Positions 31,198-43,600 of a stretch of 64,000 nt of DNA are shown one piece after another. Within the stretch, counting starts at the first letter, position 1. Each line of letters starts with the position of its first letter. The notes below the pieces were generated by a model. It saw nothing but the letters and a program-made list of their open reading frames with translations, was not told where the DNA came from and did not search any database. Position numbers and translations under genes: made by a program. This stretch comes from Lonicera japonica (lineage: Eukaryota; Streptophyta; Magnoliopsida; Dipsacales; Caprifoliaceae), in NCBI GenBank assembly GCA_021464415.1, contig CM038464.1, positions 57,525,328 to 57,589,327 of the forward strand, written 5' to 3'.

Positions 31198-31297
31198 TAA
31201 TTTTAATGCCAAATGACACATTATTATATCTTTTGCAATTGGGAAAATGGTGTTTTGGAATTGCAGAAGGGATTTTATTTTGGTAACATATATTCAT
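31198..31297 (-). pseudogene. N-terminal start of the split tyrosine aminotransferase-like gene
   Basis: ATG at 31297 opens MNICYQNKIPSAIPKHHFP ... and runs in the same reading frame, after removal of element 3 and one copy of the 5-bp target duplication, into the aminotransferase sequence at 18781. The extended N-terminus is not conserved in the family as far as I can tell, so the true start might differ. No disabling change is visible in this short piece. Confidence 0.55.
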
Positions 31298-31309
31298 GGC
31301 AGAGGGTGT

Positions 31310-32300
31310 TACTTCTACTTCAATGATATGATGTAGGTTTCTCCAATTTGATAGTTTTATAGTAGAAAAAGTGAAAACAAAATAGAGAAATACCTCATTG
31401 GTCCTTGCACTTTCGCTTCTATATCAATTTGGCACTGAACTATAGATTGCATCAATTTGGCCTTTAAACTATTGGCTTTTAGTCAATTTATTCCATGACC
31501 TCATGGTTGCGACAATTTTTCCTTCAAATTAATATTTGAGTCAATTTGATCACTTCGTTCGGCTTCCATTCAATTTTTAGTGGAATCAGTGTTTTAACCA
31601 CCTTTCACACCCATTAATTTGCCTAGAACTCTTGGACAATCCATGGTTTATTTGTTAAAACGAAAATTTAATAGAGTATATTTGTAATAGAAATAAATGG
31701 TGAACGGTGGAAGTAAATGGTCTTGGCCTTAATATCTTTTCGTCACAAATAAGATCCATTGTGATAAAAGTCGACTATTTTTGCTAATAAATGAACAAAA
31801 ATTGAATGCAAGGTCCAAATTGACACAAATGCAATAATTAAGGTCCAATTGGAACAATTGTTAGCTTAAGACAAAAGTTTAGGGGCCAACTTGCAGCAAT
31901 ACCACAAATTGTTCAATTAGCTGCAGAGTAGAATATTTGACCTGTTTTACCTATTAACTATTTATGATTCTCACGGTGGCACTTAAACAAATTTTTTTAG
32001 TGCCATTAAATATAAAATCGAACACAAAAGTTACAACAACCAGGTGAGATTTTTTTTTAACTAAAGGTCTTGTCTAAATGTGGTGCATAGACTTATACGA
32101 AAGCGGTGATAACCATATCTTTTCCATCCGGAGTTTTTAGTGATGTAGTTTTAGTGACCATATATACTCATGAATTTTTTCTATCGTATCCGTAATTTGT
32201 AGATGATGAAAAACATAGTTTTAGTTATAAAAACAATTTCATTCAAGAATTATTTGTTGTTTGTGGCTATGGGAGAAAATAATTTACCAATACATATATA
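31310..32300. other. AT-rich spacer, possible decayed foldback element
   Basis: No gene. Segments around 31393-31500 and 31800-31900 contain imperfectly inverted versions of AATTTGGACCTTGCA and TGCATCAATTTGGCC, which suggests an old MITE of about 500 bp, too diverged to delimit. (AT)n runs occur near 32294-32306. Confidence 0.35.
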
Positions 32301-32311
32301 TATATAGAGTG

Positions 32312-33178
32312 CCGTTCATATGCGAACTCAATAAAGTGAGTTGTGCGAATTTTCACTTTTCCGAATACCCACCACAGACTTTTTCAATTTTACTCCAACA
32401 CAAATCCCCCTCTCTCTCTCTCTCACACAGAATTTAACAAATAAAGCCAAATTTTTTAAAAAAAATCTCTCTCCCTTACCCACGAGACATCTTCTCTCTC
32501 TCTCTCTCTATTAAAAGCCAAAAACTCCATTTCTCTTCTTCTTTTTCTCTCATTTTTCTCTTACAAATTTTCTTAAACCACACTATATCATACCAAAAAC
32601 AAGAATCATTTCCATAATTTTCATGTAAGTGCTATGAATTCTCTTTTCTGTTTAGATTTCGAAATGGTTATTTTTTCTAGATCAATATTCAGATATTGGA
32701 AAAAAAAAAGAAGTGAAACAAAGCATTCAAATTGAAATCTAGAAAAAAAAATACAATTTTGAGGAAATTGAATTTTGAGTATGAATCGGAATTGAACAAT
32801 TAATTCTAGAAAAAAACCCATTTCGAAATCTAAAGAGAAAAGAGAATTCGTGGCACTTACATGAGATTTATAGAAATAATTCTTGTTTTTGGTATGATAT
32901 AGTGTGGCTTGAGCAAATTTGTGAGAGAAAAATGAGAGAAGAAGAAGAGAAATGGAGTTTTTGGCTTTTAAGAGAGAGAGAGAGGAGATGTCGCGTGGGT
33001 GAGGGAGAGGGAAAATGGTTTTATTTTAAATTTTTTTGGCTTTATTGGTTAAATTTTGTGAGAGAGAGAGAGAGAGAAAGGGCTTTGTGTTGGAGTGAAA
33101 TTGAAAAAGTCTGTGGTGTGTCCCGCGAAAAAGTGGGAATTTGCACAAACTCACTTTATTGAGTTCGCATATGAACGG
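32312..33178. mobile_element. Large foldback element with about 360-bp inverted arms
   Basis: CCGTTCATATGCGAACTC at 32312 is answered by its exact inverse at the right end (33161-33178), and the arms stay recognisable inwards through the CT-rich/GA-rich runs to about 32680 and 32815 (GATTTCGAAATGG and CCATTTCGAAATC). The loop is about 130 bp. No transposase is encoded and no target duplication is obvious. The arms are diverged by point changes and length differences in the CT/GA microsatellite. A transcript would fold into a long double-stranded RNA. Confidence 0.85.
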
Positions 33179-33190
33179 AAGGACAATTGT

Positions 33191-33590
33191 ATCTATAAGG
33201 GTAATTAGCAAAAATGATCCTTGAAGTTTGACACAATTCTCTCACTCGTCCCTAAAGTATAATTTTCGATTGAAGCATCTTTAAAGTTTTTAATTTGTCC
33301 CTCGCTCGTCTAAAACTAAATGCTCCGTTAAAAACTGGACGAAAAACCAGCGAGAATAATTCCTGAAGTTTGAAAACCTCCAAGAATAACCCCTAAAGTT
33401 TGAATTTGTCCCTCAATTTTCTACCCACATGTCTTTTTCGTCCATGTTTTTAATGAAGCATCCAATTTTGGACGAGCAAGAGACAAATTAGAAACTTTAA
33501 GGATGTTTCAACCGAAAATTAAACTTTATGGATGAGCGAGAGAATTGTGTCAAACTTCAGTGGTCATTTTTGTTAATTACCCTATCTATA
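33191..33590. mobile_element. MITE of 386 bp with inverted ends and 7-bp target duplication
   Basis: The element 33198-33583 begins AGGGTAATTAGCAAAAATGA and ends with the inverse TCATTTTTGTTAATTACCCT. It is flanked by ATCTATA on both sides (33191-33197 and 33584-33590). Further inward the arms stay partly complementary (AGTTTGACACAATTCTCTC and GAGAGAATTGTGTCAAACT). It has no coding capacity. It lies 19 bp from the larger foldback. Confidence 0.85.
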
Positions 33591-34268
33591 CTTAGTGTAT
33601 ATTGGATATGTTTCCTGTTTTTGCGTTGTAACCTAAATTGCTAATAAGAGCTGGAAGAAGAAATTTAATAAAATAAGAAATCTTAACACTATTTTTAGTA
33701 GTTAAAGAGGAACAAAATATTTGTAATATTGTGACAGTGCTAATTGAAAGGTGGAAAAATTAACTAAAAACGTTGAGATAGCTTTTCTTGGCCTTTTTTG
33801 CGACATAATGCCAAAAGTAAGGGTGATAATCGATACATTAAAAATCAAACCAACCTAAACCAGACTGACAAAAATAGTTTCGGTTTCATATGCTTAAATA
33901 TCAAAAGACAAAAATACTAAAATAGAAAATACCTATTTTGTTTGGGTTGGTTTTTGTATTAATGAATCAAAATAAAAATATTGAAAATACTGAGTCAAAA
34001 ATACCAAGTATTAAGATACCGAATATACAAAATGTAACAACCCAAAATATCTTACATCATAGTGTAATAGGAAAATCCTCAGTATATATATGAGTGTGAT
34101 GACCCTAAATTACAACTTGGGCTAGCCATTTTGAGGAAGAATCTAAGTGGTTACACAAAACTAAAAGTACTTAAAAATAAGGGTCAATTATTGATTTAAT
34201 TATATTAAATCGACTATATTTTATCAAAATGACGTGTGTGTATATGAATTATATAAAATATGTTTGGT

Positions 34269-35838
34269 TTGATTGTAACACCCCGTGTTCATATTAGTGT
34301 GAAGTATGTTGTATTAGCTTCTTTACACTCATGTAAGAGATCGTTTAGTGATTCGGGTGGTCCGAATCGATTTTGGTTTGTAAATCATGAGTTTTGATCC
34401 TACGCGATTTCCTTGTTTTTAGTCAACTTTGGATTCTCGTAACTTTCTCATCTTTTATCCGATTTGACTACTGTTTGTTCCTACTTCTAGATTTCATACC
34501 ATTCTACAACTTTCGTGTTTTGGCCGAAGTCGAATTCGCACTTCTCGTTGATTAAAACAGGGCCTGAAGTAGGTCCATCGCTAAATTCTGGTCATTCGGT
34601 AGCGCTTTGGCAGAACGCTGTATTCGGTGAATTTCTGGGGAAAATATATCCATAAGTTGGGAAAAATTTCTATTAGAAAGTTGTAGATCTTTGAAATACC
34701 TTTCCGTGGACATAAAGAACGCCTCAATCGGAGTTTCGAGTCAAAAGTTATGGCTGAAACAAAAAACAGTGCATCATAGCACCAAAATTACACGCGGACC
34801 GGTATGGGGAGTCCAGACTGATGCGCCGACCGGTATGGGCTTTTTCAATACCGGTCCAGCAGCGGGCCAATGTCGGTTTTGGTCATTTTTAAGCATTCTT
34901 TTGACCCCTTTTTGCCACAACTTCGACCCAAACACTCCTAGACATCCCTAGAGAGTTCTAGAGAGCTTTAGGGAGAGAGAGAAGGAGATTTCTACATATC
35001 TAACCTCTTAATCCAAGGATTAAAGCTTTAAACCATCCAAATCTTCCTCTCCTTCACTATTCATCATCTCCTACCTTGTTGTCCACCATAGGAGCTCTAG
35101 CTTAAGCGTTGGATACGGGAACGGGGGTTCATATATCATTGGTTCAAGGATCTTGCCACACTAGGAGCGTGGTGACACGAGAGCTTTAAGGTTTGATCGA
35201 ACGAAGCTTCGGATATGGATTGATGTCTATGGTTAAGGTATGGGAAGTATTTCATATGCATTCCCTAAGCTCTAGAGCTATTCTTTGATATGCATATTCT
35301 TGTATTCATCTTGTTATTACTTGTTCCTTGGCTCGGTTATGTTATGGTTGGCTTTGCTTGCTATATGTGATGTGTTTGGCTTAAGTGCTTTGGTGATTGA
35401 TTGGTACATGTTTAAGTTCACCTATCGGGGATTTGCCAACAGTCCAACAGCCCGGTTTGCAACGTCCGCAGAGAGGGCGTGGGTGAGGTGAGCCATGAAT
35501 AGGTATGGTGGAACTTGGCATGTAGCCATGAGAGAGCCGGGTATGAGGCCTTGTATGGTGATGGGCTTATGTATATATATTTGTTATTGTTCTATTGATT
35601 CACAGATTCATGTTTATCCTCTGTATATGGTTTACTTCCCCATACATATTTTTAATCTACAGGTACACGTGGTGAGAACACGGGATGGGACGGTGAGAGT
35701 TCGTGGGAGAACTTTAGAGATAGTTGTAGTTTGATAGAGGATTTTCCGTTGTATTTTGGAATTCTATTGTAAATTGTTACGATTTGTATTCTATTTATTC
35801 ATTTATTATCGCCCCCAAGGGCAGGGCGTTACATTGAT
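34269..35838. mobile_element. Solo LTR (TGTAACACCCC type) with perfect 5-bp TSD
   Basis: The LTR 34274-35833 (1560 bp) starts TGTAACACCCC and ends GGGCGTTACA and is flanked by TTGAT at 34269-34273 and 35834-35838. This end type is common in plant Ty3/gypsy chromovirus (Tekay/Del-like) LTRs, but the lineage is inferred from the termini only. It includes three ACCGGT palindromes at about 34798-34859. Short open frames inside are not supported as genes. Confidence 0.9.
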
Positions 35839-36289
35839 TATATTTTGTCTTATTCTATATATAAATTTATCTAAAGAGCGATATGAGATATTATAAGATT
35901 ATTAATAAATTTATAACCTAATCTTGTAATTGGTATTTCGTTGGTGAAGTTATTTAGCACTTTTACATTAGTGACGTAATCATGATTCATAAGTAAAGAT
36001 TGAATAGTATAATTGTATTCCTTGACTTTGGTATACTCAAAATATAATTCAGTTGGAACCAAGAAATTAAGAAAAATACTCTGAATAATGCTGAAAAAAA
36101 GGGAAAAAAAGTTGTGTTTGGCTTGTAATTGATGCAAGCAGTGATGGTGCAAAACACTTTTTACACCAGGCGGTGTGCCCGCGGACTTAGTGCAAAATTT
36201 TTTTTTTTTGCACCAGACAATAAGCACTCGGAATAGATGCAAATCATTTTTTACACCTGGGCGGGTAAAAGGTAACTAGTCTATTTTTT

Positions 36290-36745
36290 TCATTGGGTAT
36301 AAATGGAAAGGTTCTTTTCTATTTTTGTAAGACTTGAAAGAGTGTTTCTTTGCAAGAGTGAAAAGAAAGACTTGTGCTTAGCTAGGGTTTAGCTAAGGTT
36401 GAGAGGTGATCATTGGAGGTTTGTTCCATTGATCTAGAGTGAGGATTATTGTGAGAGAATTGTTGTGTAAATTCTTGGTTATCAATAAAGTTACTCCCTG
36501 TTGGTGAAAAACCCGAAGGGTTCCACAAAAGTCTAGTGTGATCTTTCTCTTTGCTTTGCACTTGGTTGTCATTACTGCTTATCTCTTATCCATATTTTAT
36601 TGTCATTATATTGGCCATTCTTGGTTTGAGCAAGGATCCTATTGCTTGGCGATTTTCGCCCGCCAAGTGTTTGTGAAAATTCCCGAAAAGAATTTATCGG
36701 GTTTATTTCTAGATTTGGGACTTGGTTACTGTTCCCAAGTTCATA
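36290..36745 (+). mobile_element. Probable 5' LTR end and PBS of a decayed copia element
   Basis: GGGTATAAATGG (about 36296-36307) looks like an LTR TATA box, and 36748-36762 (AAGAGGTATTATAGG) resembles a decayed initiator-tRNA primer site (TGGTATCAGAG). Just upstream of the TATA box are three TGCAAAA ... TTTTTTACACC units (36140-36260). The left LTR boundary could not be defined. The copia gag follows. Confidence 0.5.
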
Positions 36746-36839
36746 ACAAGAGGTATTATAGGATTCAGTTTGTGCCTAGTGATTGGTGTCAAGGTTCGGC
36801 TATTAGGTGCAAGGTGTGTGCGCCAAGTGTTTGATAAAT

Positions 36840-37530
36840 GGCCGAATAGACTCGAACCGGAGTTGTTGCAATTCAAGCTAGTCCATCTACCATTATAGGT
36901 GTTAGGAGCACTATGGAGGTTAAGATAAAACCTTATGATGAGGTTATCAATTTTGGTATTTAGCAAAGACGGATGAGGGGGGTACTTGTCCAATCGAATT
37001 TGCAAGTTGCATTGCTTGGACTTGAGAAAAAGCCGCAAGATATGTCCAAAGACCAATGGAATGAGATTGATAAAAAATCTATGTTCGCAATAAAGATGCA
37101 TGTGACCGATGAAGTGTTGAGAAACTGGATGTCAGAGAATAATGTAAAGGATATGTGGACTAGGTTGGAGGAGTTGTACATAGGGAAGTCTATGTCCAAC
37201 AAGTTAAACCTCAAGAAGAAACTTTTAAAGTTGGAAATGAAGGAGGGGCAAGATTTGTACAAGCACATCAATTTCTTTAAAGCAATAGTGCATGACCTTG
37301 AGAGAATTGATATTATGTTTGATGAGGAGGACTGCGCCTTATTGTTGCTTGCTTCATTACCGGACTCTTATGATTACTTTGTTACTACGTTGATTTTTGG
37401 CAAGACAATGCTCAAGTTTAATGAGGTTGTCAAGGACCTCCAATCGCACGTGGCCATGAAAAAGGGAGGTAGCGGGGCAAACTCTTCGTCAAGTGAAGGC
37501 TTGGTTGCCAAGAGTGGTGCTGGTGAATGA
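36840..37530 (+). pseudogene. Copia gag (UBN2-type)
   Basis: The frame from about 36973 contains VTDEVLRNWMSENNVKDMW, LEELYIGKSMSNKLNLKKKL, LDLASLPDSYD-like LLLASLPDSYDYFVTTL and LQSHVAMKK, the usual order of copia gag. A zinc knuckle CFKCHKVGHTKKNCPK follows at about 37606-37655 in another frame, after a stop. The ATG of the frame is preceded by a stop at 36962 in what should be coding sequence, so the N-terminus is broken. Confidence 0.85.
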
Positions 37531-37596
37531 AGTGGGTGGTTAAGGTCACGGGGTGCCAGGAATAGAGGCACGGGTCGGTGTTAATCACGAGACCAA

Positions 37597-39023
37597 AGTA
37601 GTTAGGAGTGCTTTAAGTGTCACAAGGTAGGCCACACTAAGAAGAATTGCCCCAAGCTAAAAGGTACAAGGGCGGACGCGCCAAGGGAGGCTGCGGGAAC
37701 TGCGACCCAAGAGATGGACCAAGAGGTTAACACCAATATTCATACTTAGTCTTTGACTAATCAAATTAGTGGGTGGATTCTTGATTTCAGATGCTCCTAT
37801 CATATGTGCCCAAATCATAATTGGTTCGTTGATTACACGGAATGCAATTGAGGGGAAATCTTCATGGGCAATGATGCTACATGCAAAGTTGTCCGTATTG
37901 GCACGATAAAAATAGAGATATGGGATGGCATGACCCGCACGCCAAGTGATGTTAGACATGTACCTACTCTCAAGAAGAATTTGGTCTCCTTAGGCACACT
38001 CAATTCAAAAGGGTGTGTGATTCAAGCTGAATATGGGGCTATGAAGATGAAGAAAGGATCAATGGTGATTTTGCGCGGCACAAAGTCATCGAACAACTTT
38101 TATAAGTTAAAAGGAAACACAGTAGTTGGTGGAGCAGCAGTTTTCACGGAAGTAGAAGGTGCTGAGCTTTTTTTATGCCACATGAGGCTTGGGCATATGA
38201 GCCAATGGGGCATGGAGGAGCTTCATCAACGAAAATTTTTGAAGGGAATCCATGGGTGCAAGCTCGATTTCTGCAAGTATTATGTGATGGACAAGCAAAC
38301 TAGAGTTCGACTGGATATCGCGAAACACAAAAGCCGAGGTATGCTTGATTATATTCACTCCGATGTGTGTGGCCTTTTAGAGGTAGTTTCTTTGGGTGGA
38401 TTCAAATACTTTATGACTTTTGTTGATGATTATTCATGTTGTGTCTGGGTTTACTACTTGAGGAAAAAATTCAGATTTTTGAAAAATTCAAGGAGTGGAA
38501 GGCTATGGTGAAATATCAAACGAGTCAAAATGTAAAGTATTTAAGAAGTGGCAATGGAGGGGAGTTAAGGATGGAGAATTCGTGAAGTTTTGCAAGGATG
38601 ACAGCATCAAAAGACACTTTACTGTGAAGAAAACACCACAACAAAATGGTGTTGCAGAGAGAATGAACCATACCATTATGGATAGGGCAAGAAGTATGAG
38701 AATTCATACCGACTTGCAGAAAACGTTTTGGGCGGCTTATGTTGATCATGCTATTTACTTGGTCAATAGGTCACCGAATGTGAATCTTGGTTTAAAATGT
38801 CCGAAAGAAGTATGGTCGGGGCAAGAAGTGGACTACTCTAAGTTAAGAATTTTTAGTTGCCCGATATATGCTCATATTCCTAGCGACGATAGATCAAAGA
38901 ATGACCCGAATGCTCACCAGTGTATCTTTCTTGATTTTGTGGGAGAGATGAAATGGTTCAAACTTTGGAATTCGGTAGCAAGAAAGGTATTGTTTAGCCG
39001 GGATGTGACATTTAATGAGGGGG
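37597..39023 (+). pseudogene. Copia protease and integrase, cut off by element 2
   Basis: After the zinc knuckle comes a protease remnant (GWILDFRCSYHM, where the D-S-G active site is D-F-R) with a stop at about 37849. Then HVPTLKKNLVSLGTL, a zinc-binding H-H-C-C segment (LCHMRLGHMS, CKLDFCKYY), and the integrase core with HSDVCG, MTFVDDYS, a frameshift at about 38500, then TPQQNGVAERMNHTIMDRARSM carrying the catalytic Glu, and LFSRDVTFNEG at the end. At 39023 the 25-kb element 2 begins. The next codons of the copia gene reappear at 63982 on the far side. RT and RNase H lie beyond the window. Confidence 0.88.
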
Positions 39024-40354
39024 TGTGAGAATCCGGACCCGCACGAGATCCGAGAGAAGAAAAGAGTCCTCGTTCTCGGTTTTCTTTGAAAACTTGTTTT
39101 GTAGAGTCGCCAGTTTGTTTTACGAGAAAACAAACAAAAGATCGTACGAAGGATAATTCGAAAATGAACTATCTTTCATACGTTTAAAACCAGAGATTTA
39201 TATTGAAGATTTACTTTGCTAGGGTTCGGGAACTACGTTACGAATTGGGAAGGTGTTAGGCACCCAATTCGCCCTTTCGGTCTCTTAATGGATCATGTAT
39301 CTAATTCCTATTTTAGATATCTTGCAAGTAGTTCGAATGGTTTTTAGAATAGTCCTTTCTGGATAAATTTAGTTTAAAACAATATTTTGAAATCAGACTC
39401 GAGCTTTGCGAGCGCCTACGTATTCATTCGTAGAATGAAATCAGAGTCTCGTAGTTCCTTTCTCTTGGAAACTGTTTTTGTATTTTTGTTTGTTTTGAAA
39501 ACGTGTCAAAACAGGTTTTAGATTTCTTGTAAAACTTAGAAAGGATTTGTTTTGAAAGCAATGAACTTCTTTGCAAGTTATATAATTTTCTGTATTAAAA
39601 CGAATTTAAATGCAGTATTGAAATTAAGGATGATTGTAGAAAGACGTACCTGATGCGCCTGAAGAAGAAATAAGAGCCTCGCCTAGTTGCCTTGCTTGCT
39701 TCCTTCTCTCTCTCTAAAACTTTCTCTCTCTAGATTTTCTCTCTCTAAAACTTTCTCTCTCTAGAAATTCTCTTTCAGAATTTCTCTAAAATGACTCTCT
39801 AAAGATTTTGACAGAGTTTCTACTTACTAAAAACACTATTGAGTGTTGATGTCCTAAAATGGGAGCCCAAGGGTCCTATTTATAGCAAAAATCTCGCCAA
39901 AAACGCTCCAAAAGAGGCCAACCGCAGGGGGTAGCCGCAGGGCGTGCGACAGGGGGTAGCCGCAGGGCGTGCGACTAAGTCGTGCGGTTGGGGCGTGCGG
40001 CTGGGGGCTGCGACAGGGGGCTGCGGCAGGGTCGTGCGGTTGGGGGCTGCAACAGGGGGGGGCAACCGTACGGCTGGCAGGTAGCCGTACGGTTAGGGGG
40101 TGCGGCTGGCTCACAAAAAAATGTAAAAAAAACTAACAAGGCGCTAACCCGCACCCCGCGACCTGACCTGGCAGGTCGATCCCCGTCCTAGTAAGCGAAG
40201 AGGCAACCAAGGTTATATCAGACTCCCAACGCGACCGAAAATGGAGTCTTTCCTATCGGTCTTCTATATGCATGATAACTCAAGACAAAAACGCAAGATG
40301 CTTGTTTTAAGAAAACCAATGTTCACACAAGAGTCGTGGATTGGGGTGTTCACA
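39024..40354 (-). mobile_element. 3' LTR of element 2
   Basis: 1331 bp, TGTGAGAATCC ... GGTGTTCACA on the plus strand. The TATA box (CTATAAATAG on the minus strand) is at 39876-39885, the palindrome array at 39917-40110, the conserved block at 39223-39285. It is 29 bp longer than the 5' LTR because of an extra CT-rich unit near 39730 and changes in the array. Confidence 0.95.
39876..40110 (-). promoter_or_regulatory. LTR core promoter and CpG palindrome array, 3' LTR
   Basis: The array includes AACCGTACGGCTGG and AGCCGTACGGTTAG dyads and many GCGTGCGGCT / GTCGTGCGGTT half units. On the minus strand it is followed by GCGGTTGGCCTCTTTTGG and, after about 25 bp, TTTTTGCTATAAATAG. Confidence 0.9.
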
Positions 40355-40364
40355 GACCCTCTCG
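40355..40364 (-). other. Polypurine tract of element 2
   Basis: CGAGAGGGTC on the minus strand directly before the LTR start TGTGAACACC; identical to the tract of element 1 at 4380-4389. Confidence 0.82.
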
Positions 40365-40685
40365 TCCCGGGATTCTTGTTGACAAGAATTCGGGGATGAT
40401 AAGAAGACAACGATTCACGACTCTCGGGCGAATCTCAATGCGGTGATAATTAAATCAGAATATACCCTTTCCTGGCATATGGATCTCGTTGCGTTCCAGG
40501 CGATGCAATCCATGACCGCTTCTTTCCTTTCGGCTAGGCGACCCGATGCATCACTCTTTTCTTCCGTCTACCCTCAGTGGTGCGTTACCCTCAGCGGCAC
40601 ACCACCCTCGGTGTGCAGGACTTGATGTGAGAAGTTTCGATATTTCGTTGGGTCCAAATGATCGTATCGGAAAAGTGCTTCAAAG

Positions 40686-43600
40686 GTTTCCCTTTCTTAG
40701 GGAAAAGTGAAAGAGTGTTTCAGGTTTTGTGATATATCCCTTCATGGGGATCAGGAGCAAGAAGAGATCAATATCTTTCGAAGAATTTGAAAAGTCCCAT
40801 CGTGGGGAGTGTGGGGACAAAGTTATTCCCTTCATGGGGAATGCACGGTAAAGGTTATTTCCCTTCGTGGGGAAAGGGGATCGGAAGAAATTCCCATCGT
40901 GGAGAATGCGAAGAATTCCTAACTCTGAGGAATCCGAGAAAATTCCCTTCTTGGGGAACAAGCGGTAAAGGTTATTTCCCATCGTGGGGAAAGGGAAACG
41001 GATAAAATTCCCATCGTGGGGAACGCGAAGAATTCTTAATTAAAGAATTCGGGAAATTCCCATCTTGGGGAACGTGCGGTAAATATCCCTTCGTGGGGAA
41101 AATCGGAAGAAATTCCCAATCGTGGGAAATGCGAAGAATTCCTAACTCTGAGGAATCCGAGAAAATTCCTTTCGTGGGGAACCGTGGAGCGTTAATTCCC
41201 TTCGTGGGGAAAGGGGTTTCGGAAAAATTCCCATCGTGGGGAACGAAGAATTCCTAACTCTGAAGAATTCGGGGAATTCCCATCTTGGGGAACGTCGGTA
41301 AGTGTTATTTCCCATCGTGGGGAAAGGGAAACGGATAAAAATCCCATCCGTGGGGAACGCGAAGAATTCTTACTAAGAATTCGGGAAATTCCCATCTTGG
41401 GGAACGTGCGGTAAGTGTTATTTCCCATCGTGGGGAAACGGAAACAGATAAAATTCCCATCGTGGGGAACGCGAAGAATTCTTACTCAAAGAATTCGGGG
41501 AATTCCCATCTTGGGGAACGTGCGGTAAGTGTTATTTCCCATCGTGGGGAAAGGGAAACGGATAAAATTCCCATCGTGGGGAACGCAAAGAATTCTTACT
41601 CAAAGAATTCGGGAAATTCCCATTTTGGGGAACGTGCGGTAAGTGTTATTTCCCATCGTGGGGAAAGGGAAACGAATAAAATTCCCATCGTGGGGAACGC
41701 GAAGAATTCTTACTCAAAGAATTCGGGAAATTCCCATCTTGGGGAACGTGCGGTAAGGGTTATATCCCTTCGTGGGGAAAGGGGATCGGAAGAAATTCCC
41801 ATCGTGGGAAATGCGAAGAATTCCTAACTCTGAGGAATCCGAGAAAATTCCCTTCGTGGGAAACACGTGGAGTCGTTATTTCCCATCGTGGGGAAAGGGG
41901 TTTCGGAAAAATTCCCATCTTGGGGAATGCGAAGAATTCCTAACTCTGAAGAATTCGGGGAATTCCCATCTTGGGGAACGTGCGGTAAGTGTTATTTCCC
42001 ATCTTGGGGAAAGGGAAACGGATAAAAATCCCATCGTGGGGAACGCGAAGAATTCTAACTCAAAGAATTCGGGAAATTCCCATCTTGGGAAACGTGCGGT
42101 AAGTGTTATTTCCCATCGTGGGGAAACGGAAACGGATAAAATTCCCATCGTGGGGAACGCGAAGAATTCTCACTCAAAGAATTCGGGGAATTCCCATCTT
42201 GGGGAACGTGCGGTAAGTGTTATTTCCCATCGTGGGGAAAGGGAAACGGATAAAATTCCCATCGTGGGGAACGCGAAGAATTCTTACTCAAAGAATTCGG
42301 GAAATTCCCATCTTGGGGAACGTGCGGTAAGTGTTATTTCCCATCGTGGGGAAAGGGAAACGGATAAAATTCGCATCGTGGGGAACGCGAAGAATTCTTA
42401 CTCAAAGAATTCGGAAAATTCCCATCTTGGGGAACGTGCGGTAAGTGTTATTTCCCATCGTGGGGAAAGGGAAACGAATAAAATTCCCATCGTGGGGAAC
42501 GCGAAGAATTCTTACTCAAAGAATTCGGGAAATTCCCATCTTGGGGAACGTGCGGTAAGTGTTATTTTCCATCGTGGGGAAAGGGAAACGGATAAAATTC
42601 CCATCGTGGGGAACGCGAAGAATTCTTACTCAAAGAATTCGGGAAATTCCCATCTTGGGGAACGTGCGGTAAGTGTTATTTCCCATCGTGGGGAAAGGGA
42701 AACGAATAAAATTCCCATCGTGGGGAACGCGAAGAATTCTTACTCAAAGAATTCGGGAAATTCTCATCTTGGGGAACGTGCGGTAAGGGTTATATCCCTT
42801 CGTGGGGAAAGGGGATCGGAAGAAATTCCCATCGTGGGAAATGCGAAGAATTCCCAACTCTGAGGAATCCGAGAAAATTCCCTTCGTGGGGAACACGTGG
42901 AGTCGTTATTTCCCTTCGTGGGGAAAGGGGTTTCGGAAAAATTCCCATCGTGGGGAATGCGAAGAATTCATAACTCTGAAGAATTCGGGGAATTCTCATC
43001 TTGGGGAACGTGCGGTAAGTGTTATTTCCCATCGTGGGGAAAGGGAAACGGATAAAAATCCCATCGTGGGGAATGCGAAGAATTCTTACTCAAAGAATTC
43101 GGGAAATTTCCATCTTGGGGAACGTGCGGTAAGGGTTATATCCCTTCGTGGGGAAAGGGGATCGGAAGAAATTCCCATCGTGGGAAATGCGAAGAATTCC
43201 TAACTCTGAGGAATCCGAGAAAATTCCCTTCGTGGGGAACACGTGGAGTCGTTATTTCCCTTCGTGGGGAAGGGGTTTCGGAAAAATTCCCATCGTGGGG
43301 AATGCGAAGAATCCTAACTCTGAAGAATTGGGAATTCCCATCTTGGGGAACGTGCGGTAAGTGTTATTTCCCATCGTGGGGAAAGGGAAACGGATAAAAA
43401 TCCCATCGTGGGGAATGCGAAGAATTCTTACTCAAAGAATTCGGGAAATTCCCATCTTGGGGAACGTGCGGTAAGTGTTATTTCCCATCGTGGGGAAAGG
43501 GAAACGGATAAAATTCCCATCGTGGGGAACGCGAAGAATTCTTACTCAAAGAATTCGGGGAATTCCCATCTTGGGGAACGTGCGGTAAGTGTTATTTCCC

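Noticed and set aside
35285..35734. Two short plus-strand frames inside the solo LTR 34274-35833
   Set aside because: Both lie wholly inside an LTR with perfect TSD and show no recognisable domain.
37864..38511. Host gene for an integrase-like protein
   Set aside because: Order zinc knuckle, protease remnant, H-H-C-C and D-D-E core is that of a copia polyprotein, with stops and a frameshift.
39024..40354. Independent solo LTR at 39024-40354
   Set aside because: Its immediate flanks do not match each other (GGGGG left, GACCC right), whereas the PPT follows on the inner side and the left flank matches the far flank at 63982; it is the 3' LTR of element 2.
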